Positions 27,807-37,899 of a stretch of DNA of 64,000 nt are shown here, in pieces. Positions within the stretch are counted from its first letter, which is position 1; each line of letters opens with the position of its first letter. The stretch comes from Shewanella algicola (GTDB taxonomy: Bacteria; Pseudomonadota; Gammaproteobacteria; Enterobacterales; Shewanellaceae), in contig NZ_BMQI01000002.1 of assembly GCF_014648035.1 (NCBI RefSeq), forward strand, positions 114,937 through 178,936, in the 5' to 3' direction. Both the position numbers and the translations under genes were made by a program. The notes under the pieces are model-generated. The model was not told the DNA's origin. It saw only the letters and a program-made list of their open reading frames with translations, and did not search any database.

Positions 27807-29243
27807 ATGATCAAAACCTTATTCATTATTCTACTTTGTGCCATTTTAAGCGCCTGTCAGCCAGTTGATATTCAACAGGTCGATATTGCTGCGCCTGCAC
27901 AAAAGCGCAGTGTTTTGAAAGTTGGCACCTTGTATGGACCGCAGATTTACCTTAATTCTGAATTAGGTGAAACCGGTTTTGACTTTGAAATGGCGCAGCG
28001 TTTTGCTGACTATTTATCGTTGCCATTAGAAATGCTCCCTTACACCGATCGCAAAGCCTTATTTAAAGCATTAAAAGATAACGATATCGACATTATTGCG
28101 GCAGGTATTGCTAAAACCCCCAATCGCAGCCAGCAATTTAAACTTGGGCCTACTTTATATAAAGTCAATCAAGTCTTAGTGTACAAAGAAGGCACACCTG
28201 AGCCTAAAGACATTGGTACCTTGTCGGGTGAAATCACCGTGATGGCTAATTCTTCATCGGTAAATACTCTGACTCAATTGCAAAAAGATTATCCTGAATT
28301 GATGTGGAACCAGGTCAGCGATAAAGATAATGAAGAGCTATTTGCCCTGATCGCCAAAGGTGAATTGAATTACACAATTTCAGACTCAAACAGTCTGCTG
28401 ATCAATCAGCGTTTTTTACCCGAATTACGCGCAGGGATGATTTTAGAAGAAAAAGTGGAAGTGGTTTGGTTATTGCCGCCAAAAGAAAGTGACCGCCTAA
28501 TGAGCCAACTATTGGCTTTTTGGCATAAAGAAAAACGCGCTGGCACGCTTGAACACTTAAACGAAAAATACTTTGGCCATGTCAAACGTTTTGATTATGT
28601 CGATACCCGCGCCTTTATCCGTGCTATTGACAATATTTTGCCAGAATATCGCGGCATGTTTGAAGAGTACGCTGGCGAACTAGATTGGCGTAAGCTCGCG
28701 GCTGCGAGTTATCAAGAGTCACACTGGAACCCAACAGCCCGCTCCCCTACCGGTGTGCGCGGCATGATGATGTTGACTCGCCCTACAGCCACTTATGTGG
28801 GGGTGGATAACCGTTTAGATGCTGAACAAAGTATCCGTGGCGGAGCATTTTATTTAAAAGATATGTTAGACCGCTTGCCAGAATCTATTGCCGACTCACA
28901 GCGGGTATGGTTTGCGTTGGCTGCATACAATATTGGTTTGGGCCATGTTGAAGATGCGCGCCGCTTAACCGAATCAATGGGCATGGACCCTAGCGCTTGG
29001 CGCGACGTGAAAAAAGTATTGCCGCTATTACAACAATCAAAATACTATAAACAAACCCGATATGGTTATGCGCGCGGCAGTGAAGCCGTACACTATGTTG
29101 ACAGTATTCGTCGTTATTACGACACCTTAGTCTGGGTAGATAACCAAACTAAACAAATGGAAATGATTGAAGAAAACGACAGCATTGAAGTGATTGCTGA
29201 AGAAGCACCAATAAATACCAATGTGTCTGCCCAGCAACCTTAA
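27807..29243 (+). CDS. mltF: Membrane-bound lytic murein transglycosylase F
   Basis: 478 residues. The lipobox LSAC-Q (Cys at 17) makes it a lipoprotein. Residues of about 35-265 form a solute-binding (SBP_bac_3) domain ([25 protein letters not shown]). Residues of about 285-430 are the SLT domain with catalytic Glu in [20 protein letters not shown] and [11 protein letters not shown]. MltF cleaves the glycan strands of peptidoglycan to 1,6-anhydro ends, and the N-terminal domain regulates activity. Its place between purL and tadA is conserved in related genomes. Confidence 0.96.
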   Translation: MIKTLFIILLCAILSACQPVDIQQVDIAAPAQKRSVLKVGTLYGPQIYLNSELGETGFDFEMAQRFADYLSLPLEMLPYTDRKALFKALKDNDIDIIAAGIAKTPNRSQQFKLGPTLYKVNQVLVYKEGTPEPKDIGTLSGEITVMANSSSVNTLTQLQKDYPELMWNQVSDKDNEELFALIAKGELNYTISDSNSLLINQRFLPELRAGMILEEKVEVVWLLPPKESDRLMSQLLAFWHKEKRAGTLEHLNEKYFGHVKRFDYVDTRAFIRAIDNILPEYRGMFEEYAGELDWRKLAAASYQESHWNPTARSPTGVRGMMMLTRPTATYVGVDNRLDAEQSIRGGAFYLKDMLDRLPESIADSQRVWFALAAYNIGLGHVEDARRLTESMGMDPSAWRDVKKVLPLLQQSKYYKQTRYGYARGSEAVHYVDSIRRYYDTLVWVDNQTKQMEMIEENDSIEVIAEEAPINTNVSAQQP

Positions 29244-29369
29244 TGCCTGTTGATCTTTCTTAATAAACCATTGCATTGTCGGTTTTGAAAAAATATTATG
29301 ACGGTTATACGATGAGCTATTGCTTATCGTTACACTATTTCACACTGCAATAATGATTGAGGTATGGGT

Positions 29370-29489
29370 ATGAGAAGAAGAATAATGAGCAACATGGTGT
29401 CACGCCGCCGTGTGATGCTTAAGGTGCAAAAAAACCGCATTCAAAATCGTCAACGCGCTCATTTTTTACTTGTTCAAACAGAAACTTAA
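29370..29489 (+). CDS. Possible 39-residue basic small protein
   Basis: ATG to TAA encodes a strongly basic peptide beginning MRRRIMSNMVSRRRVMLKVQ. A TGAGGT sequence lies seven bases before the start. The 325-base gap between mltF and tadA contains nothing else that I can identify. Arg- and Gln-rich composition without AT-driven codons makes it plausible, but I do not recognise it. Confidence 0.35.
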   Translation: MRRRIMSNMVSRRRVMLKVQKNRIQNRQRAHFLLVQTET

Positions 29490-29568
29490 TTTAAGTCTTA
29501 CCACTCATTACACGCTATTGAGTCCCAGCTAAGCGAATGCTAATCTGCGAGTACTCATTAAAAAGTCT

Positions 29569-30159
29569 TTAATCAGTTTGCTGTTTTGCTAACTGTTTAA
29601 GGGCTTTTTTTTCAGCTCGTCTACGCTTAAAAAAAGCACTTAGCTGCGCCGCGCATTCATCGGCTAACACCCCTGCACTCAACGCTAACTGGTGATTAAA
29701 CGCCGGGTGTTGTAATAAATTAATCACGCTACCCGCAGCACCAGTTTTTAAATCCTCGGCGCCATAAACCACTCGCTCAATACGGCTATGCACCATTGCG
29801 CCCGCGCACATTGAACACGGCTCTAACGTCACATACAAGGTTGTGTCCAGCATTCGATAGTTTTCGAGCACTTTACCGGCTTGGCGAATGCATTCCATTT
29901 CTGCATGAGCGGTAGGATCGTGATTTAAAATGCTTAAATTAAATCCGCTGGCTATCATCACATCATCTTTTACCAATACCGCCCCGACCGGGACTTCACC
30001 TTTTAGCTCCGCTTGCTCAGCAAGCTGCATCGCTACCCGCATCCATTTTTCATCAATGGCTAACTGGGCACGATCTATTTCGGTATTTTTGATGTCATTA
30101 TCAACATTGGAATGTAACCAAGGGTCGCTTGGGCGTTCTGCCTTTGGAGTATCTGTCAC
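29569..30159 (-). CDS. tadA: tRNA-specific adenosine-34 deaminase
   Basis: 196 residues. The zinc deaminase motifs are HAEMECI (His ligand and catalytic Glu) near residue 86 and LEPCSMCAGAM (two Cys ligands) about 30 residues later. It converts A34 of tRNA-Arg(ACG) to inosine, an essential reaction. The N-terminal 36 residues are an extension beyond the E. coli start; the conserved part begins near EKWMRVAMQLAEQA, so an internal start is possible, but no better ribosome binding site is evident. Tail rich in Lys and Arg. It lies downstream of guaBA after their terminator. Confidence 0.93.
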   Translation of the reverse strand: MTDTPKAERPSDPWLHSNVDNDIKNTEIDRAQLAIDEKWMRVAMQLAEQAELKGEVPVGAVLVKDDVMIASGFNLSILNHDPTAHAEMECIRQAGKVLENYRMLDTTLYVTLEPCSMCAGAMVHSRIERVVYGAEDLKTGAAGSVINLLQHPAFNHQLALSAGVLADECAAQLSAFFKRRRAEKKALKQLAKQQTD

Positions 30160-30202
30160 ACTATTAACCTAGATAAAGTTTATGCTGTCTATTCTACCAA
30201 AT

Positions 30203-30228
30203 AAAAAAGACGCCGCAGCGTCTTTTTT
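30203..30228 (-). terminator. Rho-independent terminator after guaA
   Basis: GACGC and GCGTC pair around CGCA, flanked by six A and six T. It lies 28 bases past the guaA stop. Confidence 0.85.
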
Positions 30229-30255
30229 GTAGCACCGAGGGTTAACCCGCTTGGA

Positions 30256-31833
30256 TTATTCCCATTCAATCGTTGCCGGTGGCTTACCTGAAATATCGTA
30301 AACCACACGAGAAATACCATCGATTTCATTAATAATGCGGTTCGATACACGACCCAAAAAGTCGTACGGTAAGTGCGCCCAATGTGCGGTCATAAAGTCA
30401 ATAGTTTCTACCGCGCGTAGCGACACAACCCAATCATATTTACGACCATCGCCCATAACACCCACTGAACGCACCGGTAAAAATACCGTAAATGCTTGGC
30501 TGACTTTGTTGTATAAGTCTGCATTATGCAATTCTTCAATGAAGATAGCATCAGCACGGCGTAACAAGTCACAGTATTCTTTTTTCACTTCGCCAAGAAC
30601 GCGTACACCAAGACCAGGCCCTGGGAACGGATGACGATAAAGCATGTTGTAAGGTAGGCCAAGTTCTAAACCAATTTTACGCACTTCATCTTTAAATAAC
30701 TCACGTAACGGCTCAACTAATCCTAACTCCATATCGTCAGGCAAACCGCCCACGTTATGGTGCGACTTAATCACATGCGCTTTACCGGTTGCACTGCCTG
30801 CAGACTCAATCACATCTGGGTAAATAGTGCCTTGAGCTAACCATTTAGCATTAACGCATTTTTTAGATTCTTCATCGAAGATTTCAACAAACACGCGACC
30901 AATGATTTTACGTTTGGCTTCTGGCTCAGCTTCGCCTGCCATCGCATCTAAGAAACGGCTTTCAGCATCAACATGAACAATGTTCAGTCCAAAATGATCG
31001 CCAAACATTTCTAATACTTGGTCAGCTTCGTTTAAACGCAATAAGCCATTATCAACAAACACACAAGTTAACTTGTCGCCAATGGCGCGGTGTAGCAGCA
31101 TGGCCACAACTGATGAGTCTACGCCACCAGAGAGGCCTAAAATCACTTCATCATCGCCAATTTGTTGCTTTAAGCGCTCAATGGCATCTTCGATAATTGA
31201 TGAGGGTTTCCAATTTGCTTCACAGCCACAAATGTCTAACGCAAAATGCTCAAGCATGCGTTGACCTTGACGAGTGTGGGTCACTTCTGGGTGAAATTGT
31301 ACGCCGTAAAAGCGTTTTTCTTCGTTGGCCATTACCGCAAAAGGACACGTTGCGGTTTTAGCAACAGTCACAAAGCCTTCTGGGATCACCGAGACTTTAT
31401 CACCGTGGCTCATCCATACGTCAAGTAATGGCTTACCGTCTGCACTTACGGCATCTTCAATGCTTTTGAACAATGCTGATGTGGTTTGCAGTTCGATTTG
31501 AGCATAACCAAACTCGCCCTCGCCTACGCCTTGAATCACTTTACCGCCAAGCTGCTCAGACATGGTTTGCATGCCATAACAAATGCCCAAAACGGGGACG
31601 CCTGCAGTAAATACATATTCTGGTGCGCGCGGAGATTGGTCTGCAGTAACGCTTTCAGGGCCACCCGCTAAAATAATGCCGTTTGGAGCGAACTCACGAA
31701 TTTGTGCTTCGCTTACATCCCACGCCCATAACTCACAATACACACCAATTTCACGAATACGACGGGCAATAAGTTGGGTGTACTGAGAACCAAAATCGAG
31801 GATCAAAATCTTATGATCATGAATATTAATCAT
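30256..31833 (-). CDS. guaA: GMP synthase (glutamine-hydrolysing)
   Basis: 525 residues, full length. The N-terminal class I glutaminase has LGICYGMQ (catalytic Cys near 86) and [10 protein letters not shown]. The ATP-pyrophosphatase P-loop is LSGGVDSS near residue 234. The C-terminal dimerisation domain ends in KPPATIEWE, as in E. coli. It aminates XMP to GMP. It follows guaB by 92 bases, separated by a small terminator-like hairpin that could set the guaB/guaA ratio. Confidence 0.98.
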   Translation of the reverse strand: MINIHDHKILILDFGSQYTQLIARRIREIGVYCELWAWDVSEAQIREFAPNGIILAGGPESVTADQSPRAPEYVFTAGVPVLGICYGMQTMSEQLGGKVIQGVGEGEFGYAQIELQTTSALFKSIEDAVSADGKPLLDVWMSHGDKVSVIPEGFVTVAKTATCPFAVMANEEKRFYGVQFHPEVTHTRQGQRMLEHFALDICGCEANWKPSSIIEDAIERLKQQIGDDEVILGLSGGVDSSVVAMLLHRAIGDKLTCVFVDNGLLRLNEADQVLEMFGDHFGLNIVHVDAESRFLDAMAGEAEPEAKRKIIGRVFVEIFDEESKKCVNAKWLAQGTIYPDVIESAGSATGKAHVIKSHHNVGGLPDDMELGLVEPLRELFKDEVRKIGLELGLPYNMLYRHPFPGPGLGVRVLGEVKKEYCDLLRRADAIFIEELHNADLYNKVSQAFTVFLPVRSVGVMGDGRKYDWVVSLRAVETIDFMTAHWAHLPYDFLGRVSNRIINEIDGISRVVYDISGKPPATIEWE

Positions 31834-31892
31834 GGGTAACCTTTACAAATTGATTAAATGCCATGGCCAACACATAGGCCACAATGCGATTA

Positions 31893-31916
31893 ACAAAAGG
31901 GCGACAAACGTCGCCC
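31893..31916 (-). terminator. Terminator or attenuator hairpin between guaB and guaA
   Basis: On the minus strand GGGCGAC-GTTT-GTCGCCC is followed by TTTTGTT. It is a good stem with a short, interrupted T-run, so partial read-through into guaA is likely. Confidence 0.7.
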
Positions 31917-31925
31917 TCACATAAA

Positions 31926-33398
31926 TTATGAACCTGAACGGTAATTTGGAGCTTCTTTAGTAATGGTCACATCGTGAACATGTGATTCACCCATACCGGC
32001 AGAAGTGACTTTTACAAATTGTGCTTTTTCATTTAAATCTTTAATGGTGGCACAACCAGTTAAGCCCATGCATGAACGTAAACCGCCCATGTGCTGGTGA
32101 ATAATCTCTTTAATCTTACCTTTATATGGTACGCGGCCTTCAATACCTTCTGGTACTAATTTGTCAGCGGCGTTATCACTTTGGAAATAACGATCTGATG
32201 AGCCTTGGGTTTGACCCATTGCACCTAGTGACCCCATACCACGGTATGACTTATAAGCACGGCCTTGGTAAAGCTCCGTCTCACCAGGCGCTTCGTCAGT
32301 ACCGGCAAACATAGAACCAGCCATGATGCATGATGCACCTGCCGCTAATGCTTTCGCTAAATCACCAGAGAAACGAATACCGCCATCAGCAATCACAGGA
32401 ATACCAAGCGCAAGCACGGCTTCAGCAGCATCAGAAACCGCAGTAATTTGCGGCACACCTACACCAGTCACAATACGCGTTGTACAAATTGAACCAGGGC
32501 CAATACCCACTTTAACCGCGTTAACACCTGCTTCGACTAACGCTAATGCGCCAGAAGCTGTGGCAACGTTACCGCCAACAATTTGTAACTCAGGATATTT
32601 AGCGCGAGTATCACGAATGCGTTGTAATACGCCTTCAGAGTGGCCGTGAGATGAGTCAATTAGCAGCACGTCTACGCCTGCTTTAACAAGTGCATCAATA
32701 CGCTCTTCATTACCTGCACCAGCACCTACCGCAGCACCTACACGTAAACGACCTAACTCGTCTTTACATGCGTTTGGCTTACGTTCAGCTTTTTCGAAGT
32801 CTTTTACGGTAATTAAGCCTTTAAGCTTAAAGTTGTCATTGACCACCAACACTTTTTCAATGCGGTGTGAATGCATTAACTTTTGCACTTCGTCTAACTT
32901 GGTACCTTCTGGTACTGTCACTAAACGGTCTTTTGGCGTCATCATGTCAGCAACCGTTTTGCTCCAATCGGTAACAAAACGCACGTCACGGCCGGTAATA
33001 ATACCCACAAGTTCGTGTGCATCATTTACCACTGGGTAGCCGGCAAAACCATTACGTTCAGTTAAAATACGTAAATCAGTTAAGCTAGTCGTCGGGGTTA
33101 CGGTAACAGGATCTTGAACGATACCCGCTTCGTAGCTTTTAACTTTACGCACTTCTTCGGCTTGTTGCTCAATGCTCATGTTTTTATGAATAAACCCTAA
33201 ACCACCTTCTTGCGCGATTGCAATTGCAAGACGAGATTCAGTCACTGTGTCCATAGCGGCAGACACAAGTGGAATATTCAATTCGATTTTATTCGTTAAA
33301 CGAGTTTTGAGAACTGCGGTATTAGGGAGTACGGTCGAGTGGGCAGGAACCAACAACACATCATCAAAGGTTAGTGCATCTTTCAGTAAACGTAGCAT
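31926..33398 (-). CDS. guaB: Inosine-5'-monophosphate dehydrogenase
   Basis: 490 residues. The catalytic loop [10 protein letters not shown] carries the nucleophilic Cys near residue 305. Two CBS domains occupy about residues 95-200, inserted in the TIM barrel. [10 protein letters not shown] and [15 protein letters not shown] (flap) are visible. It oxidises IMP to XMP with NAD. It is the first gene of guaBA, with a promoter directly upstream. Confidence 0.98.
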   Translation of the reverse strand: MLRLLKDALTFDDVLLVPAHSTVLPNTAVLKTRLTNKIELNIPLVSAAMDTVTESRLAIAIAQEGGLGFIHKNMSIEQQAEEVRKVKSYEAGIVQDPVTVTPTTSLTDLRILTERNGFAGYPVVNDAHELVGIITGRDVRFVTDWSKTVADMMTPKDRLVTVPEGTKLDEVQKLMHSHRIEKVLVVNDNFKLKGLITVKDFEKAERKPNACKDELGRLRVGAAVGAGAGNEERIDALVKAGVDVLLIDSSHGHSEGVLQRIRDTRAKYPELQIVGGNVATASGALALVEAGVNAVKVGIGPGSICTTRIVTGVGVPQITAVSDAAEAVLALGIPVIADGGIRFSGDLAKALAAGASCIMAGSMFAGTDEAPGETELYQGRAYKSYRGMGSLGAMGQTQGSSDRYFQSDNAADKLVPEGIEGRVPYKGKIKEIIHQHMGGLRSCMGLTGCATIKDLNEKAQFVKVTSAGMGESHVHDVTITKEAPNYRSGS

Positions 33399-33447
33399 GG
33401 CAACATCTCCCTAGTAAGTAGGATTTGAGGTGAAATATTGCGGCGAG

Positions 33448-33476
33448 ATTATACCTTGCATATTACAGTTGGTAAA
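33448..33476 (-). promoter_or_regulatory. guaB promoter
   Basis: Minus strand TTTACC, 17 bases, TATAAT. The predicted start lies about 40 bases before the guaB ATG, giving a short leader. Confidence 0.65.
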
Positions 33477-33504
33477 TGGAAAATAGATTTTTATTACCTT
33501 TAGA

Positions 33505-34857
33505 ATGAGAACACTCATGAGTGCCACAAAAAACAATGTTTACACTGTTTCGCAATTAAACGGCGAAGTCAGGCATATTCTTGAAGGTCAAATAGGTAAA
33601 ATTTGGTTAAATGGCGAAATTTCAAACATTTCCTCACCCAGTTCTGGCCATTGGTATCTCACGTTAAAAGACAGCCGATCGCAAATCCGTTGTGCCATGT
33701 TTAAGGGCCGTAATCAATCGGTACGCTTTAAACCCATTAATGGTCAACAAGTGTTAGTTAAAGGCGCCATCAGCGTTTACGAGCCTCGTGGCGACTATCA
33801 ATTACTATTAGAGTCAATGCTACCTGCTGGCGACGGTTTGTTAGCGCAAGAATTTGAAGCGTTAAAGCTCAGATTAGCCGCTGAAGGCTTATTTACCACA
33901 GAAACAAAGCGCCCTATTCCCCAAAATATTCAACGCATAGGAGTGATTACTTCGGCAACAGGCGCTGCACTTCGAGACATATTGCACGTATTAGCCAGGC
34001 GGGACCCATCAATTGAAGTCATTGTTTATCCAACCCAAGTACAAGGTGCAGCGGCGAGCCAGTTAATTTGCCAGGCCATTGCTAAAGCAAACCAGCGCCT
34101 TGAAGTAGATGTATTACTGCTAACCCGAGGTGGCGGCTCGTTGGAAGACTTATGGTGTTTTAATAGCGAGCACCTAGCTCATGCCATTTACAACAGTGCT
34201 TTGCCAGTAATTAGTGCTGTTGGCCACGAAATTGATACTACCATCAGCGACTATGTTGCCGACGTTCGCGCCCCTACTCCATCAGCAGGTGCTGAGCTAT
34301 TGTCTAAAGACAAAGGCAATAAAGCGGAAAAGCTTATTTTGCTGTTATCGCGCTTACAGCAAGGGATGAAGCATTATCAATTACAGCAAAGCGGACGCTT
34401 AAGTCAGTTAAGCCACCAGCTTCAGCGCCATGAGCCACAGCGTAAACTGCAACAATTTGAACAACGTTTTGATGAGATGCAAATGCGCTTAGAAAATGCC
34501 TTACAGCATAAATTGAGCCGCTTAACCTTACGCCACCAGCAATTACATAACCGCTTACAACAACGTTCACCGGCCAGCACCTTAACATTAGAAAAGCAGC
34601 GCCTACAGTATTTAACCGCGCGGTTTAACGACGCCAGCAGCGACTACTTTAAGCAGGCAGCTGAACGCGTTGCCCAAGCATCCCACAAGCTTGATACGGT
34701 TAGCCCTTTGGCCACATTGAGCCGCGGCTATTCAATCACTAGCACCAATAAACACGTTATAGAAAATGCTCAGCAGTTAACGCTAGGAGATGAAATTCAT
34801 ACCCGCTTAAAACAAGGTGAAGTGACCTCTACCGTGACTAAAGTATCGAGTAACTAA
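33505..34857 (+). CDS. xseA: Exodeoxyribonuclease VII large subunit
   Basis: 450 residues. The N-terminal OB fold reads [17 protein letters not shown] then IWLNGEISN and [11 protein letters not shown]. The catalytic domain contains [15 protein letters not shown] and [12 protein letters not shown] and CHAI-like [12 protein letters not shown], all hallmarks of XseA. Long coiled-coil helices follow and end in the conserved LSRGYSI. ExoVII degrades single-stranded DNA in both directions with XseB. Homologues usually begin at MSATKNN (ATG at 33517), so the first four residues may not be used. Divergent from guaB. Confidence 0.97.
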   Translation: MRTLMSATKNNVYTVSQLNGEVRHILEGQIGKIWLNGEISNISSPSSGHWYLTLKDSRSQIRCAMFKGRNQSVRFKPINGQQVLVKGAISVYEPRGDYQLLLESMLPAGDGLLAQEFEALKLRLAAEGLFTTETKRPIPQNIQRIGVITSATGAALRDILHVLARRDPSIEVIVYPTQVQGAAASQLICQAIAKANQRLEVDVLLLTRGGGSLEDLWCFNSEHLAHAIYNSALPVISAVGHEIDTTISDYVADVRAPTPSAGAELLSKDKGNKAEKLILLLSRLQQGMKHYQLQQSGRLSQLSHQLQRHEPQRKLQQFEQRFDEMQMRLENALQHKLSRLTLRHQQLHNRLQQRSPASTLTLEKQRLQYLTARFNDASSDYFKQAAERVAQASHKLDTVSPLATLSRGYSITSTNKHVIENAQQLTLGDEIHTRLKQGEVTSTVTKVSSN

Positions 34858-34883
34858 CACAAATCTCGAGACCCTAGATACAC

Positions 34884-34910
34884 AAAAGCCATCTTGCGAT
34901 GGCTTTTTAT
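34884..34910. terminator. Bidirectional terminator after xseA
   Basis: AAAAGCCATC and GATGGCTTTT form the stem around TTGC, with T-run TTTTTATTT. It can also serve the converging OmpA-type gene. Confidence 0.88.
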
Positions 34911-34956
34911 TTAAGTAGTAAAACGATTAAAATGTGGTACTTAACCTGAGTTTTGG

Positions 34957-35634
34957 TTACTTACCGATAGGTGTTAATACAATTTCAACACGACGATTTT
35001 GTGCACGGCCATCGGCTGTATTGTTATTTGCTATCGGGTTTGACTCGCCCATGCCGGTTGATGACACGCGTGAACCATTTACGTTTTGGCTAGTGATGTA
35101 TTGTGCCACTTCACTGGCTCGGACTTGCGATAAACGTAGATTGTATGACTCTGACCCCGAACTGTCGGTATAACCAATCACGTTTAAGCGGGTGTCGCTA
35201 TATTCTTTGGCCACTAACACGACGCTGTTTAAGACTGATTTAGCGCGTTGGCTTAACACGGTTTGGTCAACGGCAAACGTCACTTCGTTTGGCATGTTAA
35301 GGATGATGTTATCACCATCACGAGTCACGCTGACGCCAGTAGACTGTAACTGCTTACGCAATTTCGCTTCTTGCACATCCATGTAGTAACCAATACCACC
35401 GCCAACAGCTGCACCCGATGCTGCGCCAATTAATGCACCTTTACCGCGATCTTTTTTGCTCGATGAGGCCACACCAATTGCTGCACCGCCAATAGCACCA
35501 ATAATGGCACCATTCGTTGCTTTGGCATTTTCAGACTCGCCAGTATACGGGTTAGGTAATTGGCAACCTGACAACAACAGAGCAGCCCCTAATAAACAAC
35601 CGCATAATAACGATGAATTAAATTTTACTAACAT
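34957..35634 (-). CDS. OmpA family lipoprotein with glycine zipper
   Basis: 225 residues. Lipobox LLSGC-Q (Cys near 24). Residues 40-85 are a glycine zipper (NGAIIGAIGGAAIGVA, GALIGAASGAAVGGGIGYYM). Residues 110-225 form an OmpA-C peptidoglycan-binding domain with VIGYTDSSGSESYN and the terminal NRRVEIVL. This is the YiaD-type layout: outer-membrane lipoprotein with a peptidoglycan anchor, thought to stabilise the envelope. It is a single-gene unit between xseA and the anchor-H gene. Confidence 0.88.
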   Translation of the reverse strand: MLVKFNSSLLCGCLLGAALLLSGCQLPNPYTGESENAKATNGAIIGAIGGAAIGVASSSKKDRGKGALIGAASGAAVGGGIGYYMDVQEAKLRKQLQSTGVSVTRDGDNIILNMPNEVTFAVDQTVLSQRAKSVLNSVVLVAKEYSDTRLNVIGYTDSSGSESYNLRLSQVRASEVAQYITSQNVNGSRVSSTGMGESNPIANNNTADGRAQNRRVEIVLTPIGK

Positions 35635-35728
35635 ACACTCTCCTAAATACTTATTTTAAAAAAGTAAGTAAAAAACTGAGGACTTCAAAAAAAACGTGAT
35701 TCTACTCTAGATGAGTCTGATGTTTACG

Positions 35729-36604
35729 TTATTTTTTGTTCATCAAACGACGGCGCCATGCCAATGCACCAAATAAGCTAACCGTTAACCAGGACAGTGC
35801 GCCGCCATGTACTTCTTCCACATAGACTTCTTCAACATATACGGTATCTCTATCGCCACTTTCGAGCGGCAATGCATACAATGAATCGACATCATCACTG
35901 CTGATGGTGGCAACAGGGTCAGCATAACCTAGCTCATATAGGTCAACTAACACATCGTAGTGATCGGTTTGATAACCGTTAGTTAACGTGGTTAATACTT
36001 CATAATCATCAAAGCTTGAATCAGCATTTAGCGTGAATACGTCGGTCGAGTAATAATGGATCCACGGACCACCGTTTTGGCTTAAATATAACTCAGCAAA
36101 TACATCTGCTTGCACGTCGCCGCCACTGCTGTTGATGTCAGCATCAAAGGTCACACTAAAGGTTTGATAAAACCCGTCATAATCGAAATCTTCAAATAAA
36201 CGCGTTTGAGCATCATAAAATGAAAAGTCGTAATAAATGACCTGATTTTGCTGAGCTAATGCCCGTAACTTTTGGTTTGCTTGAGTAGCGGCCGCTTTTT
36301 GATGAAGCGCCATACGTTGTTCGCGCGTCACTTTTGAGTGGGTAGCAGTAGCGCTTAATAACGTAGCTTGTTGATGCAATGCTGCCACTTGGGTTTCATT
36401 GTCGGCGCTCGCAGGCGCATCCAATAATCTTGCCTGGCTTACCGCGCCATTGACCTGGCTCGCACTGACCTGAATCGCAGTTGCTTCTTCACTGTTGGCG
36501 TTAGCAGAGCTAAACCCCAAGGCACATGCAACACCCAAGCTTAATCCTAATTTAACGGTGTTAAATGATGTTATTTTGCTGATTTTATTTGAATATGGGT
36601 TCAT
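35729..36604 (-). CDS. Choice-of-anchor H family protein with GlyGly-CTERM-like tail
   Basis: 291 residues starting MNPYSNKISK after GAGGAATCACC. A signal peptide ends near SSANA. The middle (about 120-250) reads VIYYDFSFYDAQTRLFEDFD then YYQTFSVTFDADIN-like beta structure, typical of the choice-of-anchor H domain. The C-terminus has GG, a hydrophobic stretch ALSWLTVSLFGALAW and RRR, the rhombosortase/GlyGly-CTERM sorting signal seen in Shewanella and Vibrio; type II secretion and surface display would follow. A perfect TGTTCA-N5-TGTTCA direct repeat lies about 50 bases upstream, likely the site of the neighbouring response regulator. Confidence 0.75.
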   Translation of the reverse strand: MNPYSNKISKITSFNTVKLGLSLGVACALGFSSANANSEEATAIQVSASQVNGAVSQARLLDAPASADNETQVAALHQQATLLSATATHSKVTREQRMALHQKAAATQANQKLRALAQQNQVIYYDFSFYDAQTRLFEDFDYDGFYQTFSVTFDADINSSGGDVQADVFAELYLSQNGGPWIHYYSTDVFTLNADSSFDDYEVLTTLTNGYQTDHYDVLVDLYELGYADPVATISSDDVDSLYALPLESGDRDTVYVEEVYVEEVHGGALSWLTVSLFGALAWRRRLMNKK

Positions 36605-36654
36605 GGTGATTCCTCACAACCTTAAATGTTGGGTTCATTAAAACCCACTCAAAA

Positions 36655-36671
36655 TGAACACAAGCTGAACA
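36655..36671 (-). promoter_or_regulatory. PhoP-type direct-repeat box before the anchor-H gene
   Basis: Minus strand TGTTCA-GCTTG-TGTTCA: two identical hexamers 11 bases apart, the geometry of OmpR/PhoP-family regulator sites. The same motif appears before the pepSY operon and the DUF3300 gene. Confidence 0.6.
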
Positions 36672-36722
36672 TTACCACCTAGTTAACCCCTTTTGATTAT
36701 TCAACCAACATGTTGTGATTGT

Positions 36723-36739
36723 CATTCAGTTAATGTTCA
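36723..36739 (+). promoter_or_regulatory. PhoP-type direct-repeat box before the pepSY-regulator-kinase operon
   Basis: CATTCA-GTTAA-TGTTCA, the same geometry with one degenerate half. It is about 130 bases before the pepSY start and suggests autoregulation. Confidence 0.5.
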
Positions 36740-36867
36740 TCTGTAGACAGGTATACTTACCCTGCAACTCATTTTGAATCGACTCCCATACAATTATTTA
36801 AGTAGATGTTTCTATATAGAAAAGGATCTTTTACACTAACGGTAATGAGGTAAATAGGATTAACACC

Positions 36868-37212
36868 ATGCAGCGAATGTTCAAACTCAAGGCCACGCTT
36901 TTAGGCTTAATGTTAGTGATATCATCACCCAGCGTTGCTGGCGCTTCGCATGTGTTACCGTTAAGTTCTGCAGCCCCATTTGAGCTTGCACCAGGTCTTA
37001 AAAACAATCGTAAAAGTAACAATAATTTGGTGGTCACTAGCGCACAACAAGCCATTCAAATTGCTAAGCGCAGCTATTCCGGCAAGGTGTTAAAAGTTCA
37101 ATCTAGCAATGTAAATGGACATCCTGGGTATCGAGTCAAACTACTCACCAATGATGGCGTTATTTTTTATGTCTCTGTTGATGCCACCAATGGTTCAGTG
37201 AGAAGGAACTAG
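36868..37212 (+). CDS. PepSY domain protein
   Basis: 114 residues, signal peptide ending near SVAGA. Residues 50-114 form a PepSY unit (SAQQAIQIAKRSYSGKVLKVQS, then GHPGYRVKLLTNDGVIFYVSVDATNG). PepSY proteins are periplasmic and often inhibit proteases or tune a partner sensor. The gene is the first of a three-gene unit, three bases before the response regulator, so it may modulate the sensor of the kinase. Confidence 0.82.
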   Translation: MQRMFKLKATLLGLMLVISSPSVAGASHVLPLSSAAPFELAPGLKNNRKSNNNLVVTSAQQAIQIAKRSYSGKVLKVQSSNVNGHPGYRVKLLTNDGVIFYVSVDATNGSVRRN

Positions 37213-37215
37213 CCC

Positions 37216-37899
37216 ATGAGATTATTACTGGTTGAAGACGACTTAGCTTTACAAACAAACATTAAGCAGCACCTTATCGAGGCGCAGTACACTGTCGATG
37301 TCGCCTCAGATGGTGAAGAAGGCTTGTTCCAGGCTAAAGAATATCAATACGATGTGGCGATTATTGATGTCGGGTTACCTAAAGTTGATGGGTTAACCTT
37401 AATCAGCCAACTACGCGAACAAAATATTAGTTACCCCATTATTATTTTAACTGCCCGTGATAGCTGGCAAGACAAAGTGATTGGCCTTGATGCTGGTGCA
37501 GATGATTATTTAAGTAAACCGTTTCAGCTAGAAGAGTTAGTCGCACGTATTAATGCATTAATAAGACGCTCAGCAGGCAAAGCCAGCCCAGTGATTCAAA
37601 ATGGGCCATTTAGTATTAATACCCGCAGCCTTGAAATTAAAATGCACCAAGAAGTGGTTAATTTAAGCGGCTCTGAATACAAATTATTTGAATACCTCAT
37701 GCTACACCCAGGTTCAGTGCATTCTAAAAGCAGTTTAATTGAACATATTTACGATCAAGATTTCGACCTGGACTCTAACGTTATCGAAGTGTTTATTCGT
37801 CGCTTGCGTAAAAAGCTCGACCCAGACAATCAATACCAACTTATTGAAACATTACGAGGCCAAGGCTATCGTTTGCGTCAATTAGGGCAACATGAGTAA
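37216..37899 (+). CDS. OmpR/PhoP-family response regulator
   Basis: 227 residues. The receiver domain has DD (residues 8-9), phospho-acceptor Asp51 in IIDVGLP and Lys101 in SKPF. A winged-helix DNA-binding domain follows from about residue 125 (GSEYKLFEYLMLHPG, SNVIEVFIRRLRKKL). This subfamily resembles PhoP/QseB. The stop overlaps the kinase start by eight bases. TGTTCA-type boxes with 11-base spacing precede its own operon and two neighbouring genes, so a small local regulon is likely. Confidence 0.92.
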   Translation: MRLLLVEDDLALQTNIKQHLIEAQYTVDVASDGEEGLFQAKEYQYDVAIIDVGLPKVDGLTLISQLREQNISYPIIILTARDSWQDKVIGLDAGADDYLSKPFQLEELVARINALIRRSAGKASPVIQNGPFSINTRSLEIKMHQEVVNLSGSEYKLFEYLMLHPGSVHSKSSLIEHIYDQDFDLDSNVIEVFIRRLRKKLDPDNQYQLIETLRGQGYRLRQLGQHE

